From an uncultured Aquimarina sp. (GTDB lineage: Bacteria; Bacteroidota; Bacteroidia; Flavobacteriales; Flavobacteriaceae): a DNA stretch of 64,000 nucleotides. Within the stretch, counting starts at the first letter, position 1; every line of letters begins with the position of its first letter. The stretch is from the NCBI GenBank assembly GCA_947498935.1, contig CANMMM010000003.1, forward strand, positions 124,001 through 188,000. Reading direction: 5' to 3'. The notes under the pieces were generated by a model. That model did not search any database. It saw only the letters and a program-made list of their open reading frames with translations, and was not told where the DNA came from. Below are positions 1 through 7,956 of this stretch, in pieces. The position numbers and the translations under genes are program-made.

Positions 1-2073
1 TGCCTGCTTTTTAGCTACCTGGTGTGATAACGACAATGAATATAAATAATGAATTTCTGCTACTTCTATCAAATGCGTTTGATCAGCTATCGGCATCAAT
101 GTTTCGAAAGGCAAGTACTGCAAGGACTGATCTGGAATAATCGTTAACTTTCTTGTACTAGTAGTATCCCACGAGATCGAGATAGGGAACAATTGTCGAT
201 AAATCGTATGCGCTAGTGATTGATACGTAGCCAACTCTTGGGAAGTTTGTAGCGGTTTACGTAATAACTTACGATATGCCTCCAGTGATTGTTGCAGAGC
301 AGCCATCTCTTTTATTCTAAAAAAAACAGGAACTCCCTCTGTACTGTATATACCATATCCATCTGTGTCTGAAAAAATATACGCTATCAAATCCGTGTCC
401 GTTTCCTTTGTATGTGCTATCGCTGCCGAAAAATCCGCTATCTGTATATCTTTTCGATAGGCATAATAAGCAGGAAAACGCGATGCGATACTGTCTAAGA
501 ACGATTCATAGCGCTTTTCTTTTTCAAAAACATTTTGTCGCTGCTCCGCAGCAGAAATCTGATCCTGTTTCGTATCAGTCGCTTTTGCCTGCTGAATATC
601 CTGTAATAATTGGTATTCTCGTTCTTGCATTTGCTCTGGCAAAGCCGCTTGCTTCTTAGCTTGCTCATGGGTGAGTTCTTCTAATAAGGATAGGGATTTA
701 CTTTTTTCCATAAAATAAAAAGCCTGGTCTGGTGCTTTTAATTGATAGCAGATAGATACTGCTAGCGTATACAGATCCACCCCTTTTTCTCGCCAGAAGA
801 ATTTGGTTTGTGTTTCATAACTCGCCAAATGGATCTCATCCATCACCTGATCCGCTACGATAATCGTTTGTAGTGCTTGCTGCAAATAATCGCGATTGCC
901 CTGCAGTTCATACCATTGATACCAAGCATTCGCTTTGTCTTTTAAGTCATTGACCAATGCCGCTTTATCCACTGCCGAAGCGATAGCTACCCCAGTAGGT
1001 AATTGCCGATAATCCTGCGGAACCGTATCACTAAAATTATAATAAATCGCCTTTTGGTAATGCTGTAAAGCGGTCTCCATATCCTGCTGTGTCACATAAT
1101 AATCTCCTAAATTATCATATGCCGCGGTTTCAGTAGGATTGTGTGCCAGTGCTTTCCGAAATAAAGCCACTCCTTTTTGCGGCCGCCCCTGCTTTACATA
1201 GATATACCCCAATGCATTGTACAAAGTGGCAATATGATTTGGATTGGGTGTAGGCAATGATAGCGCTATCTCCAATGCCTTTGCATAATGCTGTATTGCT
1301 TTGGGATATACTGCTAATTCTTCATACACATACCCATAGCGATTCTCGATCACAGTCTGCAATTGCAATTGTTTTTCTTTGGGCAAATGCGTAATCGCAT
1401 GCTCCGCATTTTCTAAATACGCTAGTACTTTTTGATACCGATCCACCGTCTGCGTATAGCGTAATACCCTAGAAAAACTGATATATACACTATACAACTC
1501 TCGGTATAGAGTCGGGTCATCGGATTGCAAGATCATTTGTTCGGCCTCATTCAAGTAGTCCAGCACCTTAAAATAATCCCCGCGTTGCATATAATAATTC
1601 GTAATTCCTATGGTATATGCCTGTACCGTAAATCGATCCTTATGTGATTGTCGAGTCAATTCCTTAAAGGTGTTGAGTGCTGCCAATGCATCCCCCGATT
1701 GTTTATAGAAATAAGCTAGATTATTGTAATTTTTATTCACCAACGTAGGCACCGAATCCCGGTACGGATGTAATAAGGACAATGCCTGCCGATTGTGTAT
1801 AATCGCATTTTTAAAATCATGGTGCTGGTAACAGAATTTGCCCAATTCTCCGTACAAAATCCCGCTGGCAATCGAGTCCTGCGCATGTCTCTCTGCCGTG
1901 AGTAGTGATGTAAATGCTTTCAATTGCTGGGCATACGATACCTCTTCCTGATTACGGATGTCTTCAAATGCGTCTGACAATACTACGCTAGGAGACTGTG
2001 CCAGTATACCCCCCACGCTATAGCCATACAGCCATAGGATACTAATAATGCTAAAAAAATAATGTGTGTGCAT
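1..2073 (-). CDS. Exported TPR-CHAT domain protein (C-terminus beyond left edge)
   Basis: The reading frame is open from an ATG at 2073 to the window edge: 691 codons, no stop. The N-terminus (about residues 1-26) is a Sec-type signal peptide ending near ILAQS. Residues about 40-420 are helical repeats of TPR type, with motifs such as YVKQGRPQKGVALFRKAL and YYVTQQDMETALQHYQKAI. A long acidic/basic helical stretch follows. From about residue 540 the pattern is that of the start of a CHAT (caspase-like) domain: a strand-rich AYIFSDTDGYGIYS segment, then LTIIPDQSLQYLPFETLM. The catalytic His and Cys of CHAT would lie to the left of the window, so activity cannot be judged. It is downstream of the subtilase lipoprotein on the same strand, 213 bp away, and divergent from a sigma/anti-sigma pair. 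An exported CHAT protease acting in the periplasm is the inference. Confidence 0.8.
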   Translation of the reverse strand, partial: MHTHYFFSIISILWLYGYSVGGILAQSPSVVLSDAFEDIRNQEEVSYAQQLKAFTSLLTAERHAQDSIASGILYGELGKFCYQHHDFKNAIIHNRQALSLLHPYRDSVPTLVNKNYNNLAYFYKQSGDALAALNTFKELTRQSHKDRFTVQAYTIGITNYYMQRGDYFKVLDYLNEAEQMILQSDDPTLYRELYSVYISFSRVLRYTQTVDRYQKVLAYLENAEHAITHLPKEKQLQLQTVIENRYGYVYEELAVYPKAIQHYAKALEIALSLPTPNPNHIATLYNALGYIYVKQGRPQKGVALFRKALAHNPTETAAYDNLGDYYVTQQDMETALQHYQKAIYYNFSDTVPQDYRQLPTGVAIASAVDKAALVNDLKDKANAWYQWYELQGNRDYLQQALQTIIVADQVMDEIHLASYETQTKFFWREKGVDLYTLAVSICYQLKAPDQAFYFMEKSKSLSLLEELTHEQAKKQAALPEQMQEREYQLLQDIQQAKATDTKQDQISAAEQRQNVFEKEKRYESFLDSIASRFPAYYAYRKDIQIADFSAAIAHTKETDTDLIAYIFSDTDGYGIYSTEGVPVFFRIKEMAALQQSLEAYRKLLRKPLQTSQELATYQSLAHTIYRQLFPISISWDTTSTRKLTIIPDQSLQYLPFETLMPIADQTHLIEVAEIHYLYSLSLSHQVAKKQA

Positions 2074-2081
2074 AAAAAAAC

Positions 2082-2115
2082 AAAAAGATACCTACTACAA
2101 TGTAAGTATCTTTTT
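2082..2115 (-). terminator. Hairpin plus T-run directly before the TPR-CHAT start codon
   Basis: AAAAAGATAC (2082-2091) pairs with GTATCTTTTT (2106-2115), extended inward by three further pairs after one mismatch around a TACAAT loop. On the minus strand the hairpin is followed by TTTTTG and seven T, then ATG at 2073. The form is that of an intrinsic terminator or attenuator inside the leader. It could equally terminate transcription coming from the subtilase gene. Confidence 0.5.
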
Positions 2116-2118
2116 ATT

Positions 2119-2180
2119 GAAGTGGATTAAACTTTTTAAAATTTGCTATAAAAAAACGATCTTTTGCACCCAAATTTTGC
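2119..2180 (+). repeat. Family-1 palindromic element, left arm only
   Basis: Starts GAAGTGGATTAAACTTTTT and continues through the family motif ACGATCTTTTGCACCCAAAT, then breaks off and is followed within 7 bp by a family-2 element. The right arm and the second terminal repeat are absent. Confidence 0.75.
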
Positions 2181-2186
2181 TATTAT

Positions 2187-2273
2187 GGCGTTCCCCAAGG
2201 GTCGGGCTATCCACTGTATCTTTTTTGGTTTTACAAAAAACCAAAAAAGGATGCCGTTCCTATCCCTAACGCA
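2187..2273 (+). repeat. Family-2 intergenic element
   Basis: Carries the conserved ends GGCGTTCCCCAAGGGTCGGG and CTATCCCTAACGCA. Its middle differs from most other copies: it is a strong hairpin, TTTTTTGGTTTT (2221-2232) against AAAAAACCAAAAAA. It lies between the stop of the subtilase gene and the leader of the CHAT gene. Confidence 0.75.
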
Positions 2274-2286
2274 ATCACATACTCAC

Positions 2287-3564
2287 TTAATGCCCCAGCA
2301 CAGGCAGGTAACTCTCTATAACCACATCCGTAAAGCCTACAGGTAATAAAGTGCTATTCGGTGTAGCCTGCTGGTATAATAAGGTTTGTATTTCATCTTT
2401 TGGGTAGTTTGATTGCAAAGCCGCTTTCGCCGATACCAAGGCAGCTGCATACGAAGTTCCTTTCAGCACATAAGGATTCCCCTTATAATCCACAAAAGAA
2501 AACCCATCTTGCGCTAGAAAATCTACAGATAGTATTCCATAATTAGAATAAGGAGTTTTTACAAACGTACCACCCTCTACCTGCTCGCATGCCCCTACAC
2601 TAATCACATGCTTCTCTTGGATATTAGAAGGATAATGAGGTGTTTTATCCGTATTTGCATGACTATTCCCTGCTGAGGCTACATGTAATATGTCCGTGTT
2701 TCTATGAATCAGGCGTTCTAAGATCGTACTTCTAGCGCCATACCACCCAAAACTCATATTCATTACTCTTACTTCTGGTTTCGAGGCAGCGTACATATAC
2801 CCACATAAGATATTAAACGTACTTCCCTTTCCTTGATCATCAAATATTTTTACAGGTAGCAGTGTATAGGAGTCAAAACCAGCCTTGCGTAATTGAGACT
2901 GAATGGTATGCGTAATCGCCGACCCATGCCCGTGATCATCAAAAGGATCTGGATCTTGGTTCACAAAATCCCAACCACTAATCTCTTTTTTCTGTGCATC
3001 ACAGCTGATAGGGTTTGCTGAGTTATTATATAAGAAAGGTTCTCGTTTCTTAAATACAGAAAGATCAATCCCCGTATCCAATATCGCGATAGTAGTCTCT
3101 ACTGGGTAGGGATACACCGCAGCCTGCAATTGAGTAGCAGTATGTGCTGCCGAGGTATTGGCTGCGATTTGTAACGTATATTCGTGCGTATAATTAAATA
3201 AAAAATCTACGCCCTCTACACCGCCTTCTTGGGCAATATCACCTTTACGCCCTTCGATATCTACACCCGGCGCAAAAGTCCATGTCTCTAATGAGTTGTT
3301 ACTACAATCGCAGCGTCGAGAGCGCTGTACCTTATAGCGTGCTCGCAAATCTTCTTTAAGGTTTTCGGATACCTCATCTTTAAACAACACAATCAAGGTA
3401 TTTTTAGAAGGTCTAGGAAATTTGGGCAAAAACTTTCGTTGCGATTTTTCTACTGTTACTAAGGCTGATGTTTCGGCTGCTCCATCAAAATCTGTATCAA
3501 CAGTACAACTGGTCATAAAAATAAATATGATAAAAAAGCTGAGTAATAGTTGTGAAGTTTTCAT
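2287..3564 (-). CDS. Subtilisin-like S8 serine peptidase, lipoprotein
   Basis: A 425-residue secreted protease. Residues 1-20 form a lipoprotein signal peptide with lipobox FMTSC (Cys20), so it should be anchored to a membrane on the periplasmic or surface side. Residues about 55-130 look like a short inhibitor/pro-region, with a C-x-C pair at 85-87 followed by LETW. The catalytic domain shows all the S8 blocks: Asp163 in AILDTGID, His213 in DDHGHGSA, oxyanion Asn300 in SAGN, and Ser371 in KGTSYAAA. The triad is intact, so it is predicted active. It is read towards the TPR-CHAT gene and is divergent from the sigma factor at 3925. The substrate is unknown; a neighbouring membrane-bound TPR protein is a candidate by position only. 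Confidence 0.9.
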   Translation of the reverse strand: MKTSQLLLSFFIIFIFMTSCTVDTDFDGAAETSALVTVEKSQRKFLPKFPRPSKNTLIVLFKDEVSENLKEDLRARYKVQRSRRCDCSNNSLETWTFAPGVDIEGRKGDIAQEGGVEGVDFLFNYTHEYTLQIAANTSAAHTATQLQAAVYPYPVETTIAILDTGIDLSVFKKREPFLYNNSANPISCDAQKKEISGWDFVNQDPDPFDDHGHGSAITHTIQSQLRKAGFDSYTLLPVKIFDDQGKGSTFNILCGYMYAASKPEVRVMNMSFGWYGARSTILERLIHRNTDILHVASAGNSHANTDKTPHYPSNIQEKHVISVGACEQVEGGTFVKTPYSNYGILSVDFLAQDGFSFVDYKGNPYVLKGTSYAAALVSAKAALQSNYPKDEIQTLLYQQATPNSTLLPVGFTDVVIESYLPVLGH

Positions 3565-3924
3565 TTTGAAATTAATTTTTAAGTACTATTTTTATCCTAT
3601 AGAGCGAAAAATAAAAATTCATTACCCTGAAGTGGTTCAAACTTTTTGCAATTAGCTATAAAAACGATCTTTTGCACCCAAATTTTGTGATTTTTGAGTT
3701 CCGTAGCGCTGCTATGTAACAAAAAAATTACTGTATTTGGTCACAAAATCTTGCGATTTTCGCTAAAATCGAAAAAGTTTATACCACTTCCCTATTATTT
3801 TTCTAAACCCATGCATTGAAGTAGTTTTTCCTGCTTTGCAATAGTTGTTCCCAGCTTAGGAGTTAATACCGCTCTAAAAGCTATTCGCTCTAATCGCTAA
3901 ATTTATAGAATTAATCGTTCCTGG
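3565..3924. other. Divergent intergenic region between subtilase and sigma factor genes
   Basis: 360 bp holding one complete family-1 element (3629-3790). Roughly 130 bp are left on the sigma side and 64 bp on the protease side for promoters. I see no good TAnnTTTG match on either side, so transcription may depend on a non-housekeeping sigma factor, possibly the one encoded next door. That is inference. Confidence 0.5.
3629..3790 (+). repeat. Family-1 palindromic element (MITE-like), full length
   Basis: 162 bp. The ends are inverted repeats, GAAGTGGTTCAAACTTTTT at the left and AAAAAGTTTATACCACTTC at the right. The two halves are imperfect complements up to the apex TAGCGCTGCTA, so an RNA copy would fold into one long hairpin. 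It is flanked by a perfect 3-bp direct repeat, CCT (3626-3628 and 3791-3793). It sits between the divergent subtilase and sigma-factor genes. Confidence 0.9.
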
Positions 3925-4491
3925 ATGAACAGAACAAAACCGCAAGCGGTTGCTGCAGAAACATATATACAAGCACTTATTAATAAAGATAGTACAATTG
4001 TATATGATATTTACCAACGTTTTTTTCCAAAAACATTACAGTATGTGACCCAAAACCAAGGTACCGAAGAACAAGCCAAAGATGTATTTCAGGAATCCTT
4101 ATTACATATCATTGTAGGGTCGCAAAAAAAGCGGCTTACGATCCAAAATTTTGAGGCCTATTTATTTACGGTCTGTAAAAATATGTGGAGACGAGAAGCA
4201 GAAAGTCAAAAAAAACGGGTAATATATTCGGAGTTTCCTACTCTTATAGATAAAGATACTGATATGGCACTATTTGCATTAGAACAAGAACGACAAGAAA
4301 TCTATAGAGATCAGTTCCAATTACTGTCTACGAATTGCCAAGAGATATTAGCGCTTTTCTTTAATAACACTTCCTACGAAGCGATTGTAGAAGAGCTATC
4401 CTATGCCTCTATCAATACCGCTAGACAGCGCATCTTTAAGTGTAGAAATAAATTAGTAAGCCTTATCAAAAAAGCTATACATCATTATTAA
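3925..4491 (+). CDS. ECF-type RNA polymerase sigma factor
   Basis: 188 residues. Region 2 is recognisable at about residues 25-90, with the core-binding segment AKDVFQESLLHII (51-63) and the DNA-melting part ending LFTVCKNMWRRE. Region 4 is at about 130-185, with the helix-turn-helix TSYEAIVEELSYASINTARQ and the basic tail FKCRNKLVSLIKKA. There is no region 3, as in ECF sigma factors. It is followed after 15 bp by the membrane TPR protein at 4507, the usual place for an anti-sigma factor. It is divergent from the subtilase/CHAT genes. The regulon is unknown; autoregulation and control of the divergent proteases are reasonable guesses. Confidence 0.88.
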   Translation: MNRTKPQAVAAETYIQALINKDSTIVYDIYQRFFPKTLQYVTQNQGTEEQAKDVFQESLLHIIVGSQKKRLTIQNFEAYLFTVCKNMWRREAESQKKRVIYSEFPTLIDKDTDMALFALEQERQEIYRDQFQLLSTNCQEILALFFNNTSYEAIVEELSYASINTARQRIFKCRNKLVSLIKKAIHHY

Positions 4492-4506
4492 AAAAACAGT
4501 ACAGTC

Positions 4507-5307
4507 GTGGATTTTGAAGATACTTTATACAATACCATCGATGCATACCTATCTGGCAGCTTATCCGCTACGGAGCAGCAAGCATTCGAGCAGGAAATAA
4601 CGCAAAACCCTGAAATAAAAAAAGAAATAGAACTCTATCAGTCACTCCAGCAGCATCTACGAGGTGACTGGACACGATTAGACCCTGCCTTACACACAGA
4701 AGAGCTTAAAAACCTGAGTGCATATCGTAGGAGTAACGAGTTTGTAGACATCAAGCAACATCTAGAACAGGTAGGAACTACCTATTTCGAACAGCCAACT
4801 CCTACCACGAAACGGAGATGGTGGTACTACGCCGCTGCCATTGCGGTATTGGTGATAGGTATGGTCTCTGTACAAATGTTTACCACTCCTACTACTGATG
4901 CGCTGTATGCGGAGTATGCGACATGGAAAGAATTGCCTTCGCTAACTGTACAGGGAGACGACGCAACTACAGTAGCTCAGGGGGAAGCTTTATTCTATAA
5001 AAAACAATATCGAGAGGCAATTCGCATTTTTGAAACAGCACAAACTACCGACACATATCCAACCATATGGATGTATTTAGGTGCCTCTTATTTAGAGATG
5101 GGCAATACAGAAAAAGCCATTGCACTATTCCAACAATTAAAAGATTCGAATACATTAGACAGCCCAAAAGCGAACTGGTATCTAGCACTCGCCTATCTCA
5201 AAACAGGGAATAACGAACAAAGTAAGCAAGCATTACAACAATTAATATCCACTAAGAATAATTTTAAGCAAGCAGAAGCAATACAACTGCTCGATGCGTT
5301 GGAATAA
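4507..5307 (+). CDS. Single-pass membrane TPR protein, probable anti-sigma factor
   Basis: 266 residues from a GTG start 15 bp after the sigma-factor stop; the same operon. Residues 1-50 resemble the N-terminal zone of Bacteroidota anti-sigma proteins (IDAYLSGSLSATEQQAFE). KRRWW at 102-106 precedes one transmembrane helix at about 106-125, so the N-terminus should be cytoplasmic and the C-terminus periplasmic. Residues about 155-266 are TPR-like (ALFYKKQYREAIRIFE, LGASYLEMGNTEKAIALF, LALAYLKTGNNEQSKQAL). No zinc-binding HxxxCxxC motif is present, so this is not a classical ZAS anti-sigma. The arrangement suggests that a periplasmic signal or cleavage is passed to the sigma factor. The anti-sigma role is inferred from position and topology. 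Confidence 0.7.
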   Translation: MDFEDTLYNTIDAYLSGSLSATEQQAFEQEITQNPEIKKEIELYQSLQQHLRGDWTRLDPALHTEELKNLSAYRRSNEFVDIKQHLEQVGTTYFEQPTPTTKRRWWYYAAAIAVLVIGMVSVQMFTTPTTDALYAEYATWKELPSLTVQGDDATTVAQGEALFYKKQYREAIRIFETAQTTDTYPTIWMYLGASYLEMGNTEKAIALFQQLKDSNTLDSPKANWYLALAYLKTGNNEQSKQALQQLISTKNNFKQAEAIQLLDALE

Positions 5308-5626
5308 TTGGTTTTAAAAAAACTGTACCGTATGTCAGTGCTATCGAAGTGGTGTAAACTTTTTATAACTAGTTATAAAAATGATCTTTTAGTCCTAAAT
5401 TTTTGAGTTCCGTAGTGATGGTATGCAACCAAAAAATTATTGCATCAAGAAAACTGATCGTAAAAAAAGAAAATGTAGTATTTGTTAGAAAATAACCTAT
5501 ACAGAGCTATATGTATTGAATCGCAAGAGAAAGAAACACCTGTGCAAACGAAATGACAATCACTATGTTACAGAGGATGAGGCACATTATATGGCGTATT
5601 GTTATGGATCAAAATCCTAATTATTT
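5308..5626. other. Intergenic region with truncated repeat
   Basis: 319 bp between the anti-sigma gene and a convergent hypothetical gene. Apart from the family-1 fragment I see no gene, tRNA or clear terminator in it. Confidence 0.5.
5346..5445 (+). repeat. Family-1 element, left half and apex only
   Basis: Begins GAAGTGGTGTAAACTTTTT and carries the core TTTTTGAGTTCCGTAG, then decays after AACCAAAAAATTATTGCAT. The right arm and terminal repeat are missing. Confidence 0.7.
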
Positions 5627-5950
5627 TTAATGATTAAATCCCTTGATTTTTAATGTTTTTAAGTAATCGCTTACTTCTATAAACATCGCTTCTTTGCTCA
5701 ATTTACTCTCGATGCCATTTACGGTATGGTAACCGAATACATAATTCATCGAAAACTCATCAATATCTATTAATTCTGGGTGGTTTTTATAATTCTTTAC
5801 CGATTCTGTAAACCTTCCTAAAATATCAGTATAATCTATATTGTATAACTTAGTGTGTTCTAAATTATCGATAATGCCTTGTACTTTATTATTTAACTCC
5901 ATAAGCTTCTGCCATCCGTTTTTTAAAAATGTAAAATTCTCTTTGCTCAT
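5627..5950 (-). CDS. Hypothetical 107-residue protein
   Basis: I do not recognise this protein. It has an ATG start (MSKENFTFLKNGWQKLMELN), no signal peptide and no membrane segment. The first half is predicted helical and rich in Asn, Lys and Asp, and the end is basic (KTLKIKGFNH). The frame is clean, with flavobacterial-looking codon use, which supports a real gene. It stands alone between two repeat-bearing spacers and converges with the sigma/anti-sigma operon, so context gives no function. Confidence 0.5.
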   Translation of the reverse strand: MSKENFTFLKNGWQKLMELNNKVQGIIDNLEHTKLYNIDYTDILGRFTESVKNYKNHPELIDIDEFSMNYVFGYHTVNGIESKLSKEAMFIEVSDYLKTLKIKGFNH

Positions 5951-6366
5951 CTTGGGACTTGTTTAATTAGTTATTGTATTGGTTTCTAATTACAATTGCA
6001 AGATACACACAAAAGAAGGGATCTCACCTGAAGCATAGCTGATATGCTGTTTTCTATCGGTGAATGGGTTTTATCGGTCGGTGAACTGATTTTTGGGGTG
6101 CTAAAATTTATAATTAAGGGAATAAAGCCTTATGTATAGTCCGTAATACATACTGTTTTAAACCGTAATGGTTCTACCAAAATTAGTATTTTAGCACTAT
6201 AAATATACGCTTTTTTATAATTAGTATGCTTTTTTTTGCGTTAGGGATAGCAGCGGAAATCCCACAGCCCTGACCAAAGGAAGGGCGAGGAATTGCAGCG
6301 AATAGCCCGACCCTTGGGGAACGCCCTCATAAAAAATAGTATCACAAATCTATTAACTATCATGGT
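5951..6366. other. Repeat-bearing intergenic region
   Basis: 416 bp containing a family-2 element at 6238-6326 and, before it, two imperfect direct repeats around 6056-6085 sharing TATCGGT and GGTGAA. No open frame of interest is visible. The regulatory meaning of the short repeats is unknown. Confidence 0.4.
6238..6326 (-). repeat. Family-2 intergenic element
   Basis: Reads GCGTTAGGGATAGCAGCGG at the left and GCCCGACCCTTGGGGAACGC at the right, the reverse orientation relative to the copy at 2187. It lies just upstream of the S41 peptidase gene, so its right end is within 41 bp of that start codon. Confidence 0.8.
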
Positions 6367-7755
6367 ATGAATAAATGTATCTTATTAGGACTAACGATGC
6401 TGCTAGGTATAGCATGCAAACAATCAACAGCTACCTCTACCCCAGTAACTAGAGAAAATTTAGACGGTTTCTGGGAGCAACAAGGTGAGGGAGAACTTGT
6501 GGCATTTGAAGACTCTGTAGTTACTTTTTATGATCGTAATCGCTTTGCATGTTTTCCTAGTTGGAACATGACTAGAGCGGATTTTAATTCCAAGATTACT
6601 GCGATCAAGGTCATAAATGATACTACATTTACCAATCAAGAGGGATATACGATTTTTACCTATCATAAGTTGGCTACACCTCCTAATGTATGCAAGGAAT
6701 TAACCAGTAAACAAATCAATAGCCATACCTATAACTTTGAAACGCTATGGCATACATTTAATGAACAATATGCATTTTTTAAAGAGCGAAACGTAGATTG
6801 GGCTGCACTAAAGACCAAATATCAACAGCGATTTACAGATACTACGCCAGCATTCGAATTCTATACCGTACTCGCCGAAATGGTAGGCGAACTACAGGAT
6901 GATCACTCTACTGTAGAAGTACCGGATGCATTCGAAGCACAGTGGGAAACACTACATCCCGAAACAGATAGTATCGCTTACAAACCAATGATTAAGGAAA
7001 AAATACAAACTACATACTTAGATGCTGTAAGACGCTATAATGGTGGTCAGATAACTTGGGGACGCATCGATACGGATATCGCATATATACAGTTTAATGG
7101 CATGGATGGACTGGCGGATTACCAAACCACTAATGGCGATGTATATTGGACCAAAGCAGCAGAAAGTGATGATTACCAAAAAGACTTGATAGACGGTACG
7201 CATAAGATCACTCATCGTATCCTTACAGCGCTTAAAGATACCAAGGCATGCATTATCGACCTACGGTTTAATAGTGGAGGGTATGATCAGGTAGGGTTGG
7301 CATTTATGAGCCATTTTATCGACCAATCGTACGAGGTATTTACCAAAAAACGAACGTTTAACGGTAGTTTTGCTGGACAGCAAACCATTAACATTACCCC
7401 GGCAGAGGATCCGTACCTAAAACCTGTGTTTATCCTTACGAGTCCATATACGGTGAGTGCCGCAGAAACTACGCTATTGGCTACGATGAATTTCCCTAAT
7501 TTTTCGCGTGTAGGAAGCGCTACCAATGGTGCTATGTCGGATATGCTATTTAAAGAATTGCCGAATGGATGGATGTACTCGCTTTCTAATGAAGTCTATG
7601 AATCTATGACACAACAAAGTTATGAAGTGACTGGCATACCTCCTACATATGAAATACCATATCCTAGGGACACTGCTACCCTATTCCGTAATATATACAA
7701 CGAGTTTACCACTACCGACAGCGCCATCGAAAAGGTAAAAGAGTTGATGCAGTAG
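6367..7755 (+). CDS. S41-family (C-terminal processing type) peptidase, lipoprotein
   Basis: 462 residues. The lipobox LGIAC (Cys17) marks a lipoprotein. After a Bacteroidota-specific N-terminal region comes a tricorn-core-like segment (FETLWHTFNEQYAFFKERNV, then VGELQDDHSTVEV). The S41 catalytic core follows: CIIDLRFNSGGYDQVGLAF, then ILTSPYTVSAAETTLLA with nucleophile Ser364. No PDZ domain is evident between them, unlike CtpA-type enzymes, so it resembles the smaller flavobacterial S41 lipoproteins. It is a single gene with repeats on both sides. Target proteins are unknown. Confidence 0.85.
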   Translation: MNKCILLGLTMLLGIACKQSTATSTPVTRENLDGFWEQQGEGELVAFEDSVVTFYDRNRFACFPSWNMTRADFNSKITAIKVINDTTFTNQEGYTIFTYHKLATPPNVCKELTSKQINSHTYNFETLWHTFNEQYAFFKERNVDWAALKTKYQQRFTDTTPAFEFYTVLAEMVGELQDDHSTVEVPDAFEAQWETLHPETDSIAYKPMIKEKIQTTYLDAVRRYNGGQITWGRIDTDIAYIQFNGMDGLADYQTTNGDVYWTKAAESDDYQKDLIDGTHKITHRILTALKDTKACIIDLRFNSGGYDQVGLAFMSHFIDQSYEVFTKKRTFNGSFAGQQTINITPAEDPYLKPVFILTSPYTVSAAETTLLATMNFPNFSRVGSATNGAMSDMLFKELPNGWMYSLSNEVYESMTQQSYEVTGIPPTYEIPYPRDTATLFRNIYNEFTTTDSAIEKVKELMQ

Positions 7756-7772
7756 CCTTGTAAATACACAAT

Positions 7773-7934
7773 GAAGTGGTTTAAACTTTTTTGATTTAAG
7801 CGAACATCGTAAGATTTTGTGACCAAATGAAGTGATTTTTTTGTTGCACAGCAGCGCTACGGAACTCAAAAATCACAAAATTTGGGTGCAAAAGATCGTT
7901 TTTATAGCAAATTGAAAAAAGTTTAAACCACTTC
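7773..7934 (-). repeat. Family-1 palindromic element (MITE-like), full length
   Basis: 162 bp, in the reverse orientation relative to 3629. The terminal repeats are GAAGTGGTTTAAACTTTTT and its near complement at the right. It is flanked by a perfect 3-bp direct repeat AAT (7770-7772 and 7935-7937). It lies in the convergent spacer between the S41 gene and the HxlR gene, where the hairpin could also help end transcription. Confidence 0.9.
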
Positions 7935-7956
7935 AATAATAAGAAACTACTTCTTA

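Noticed and set aside
2066-2346. Short plus-strand frames over the repeat region before the subtilase gene
   Set aside because: They run through the family-1/family-2 repeats and the hairpin; composition follows the repeats, not a gene.
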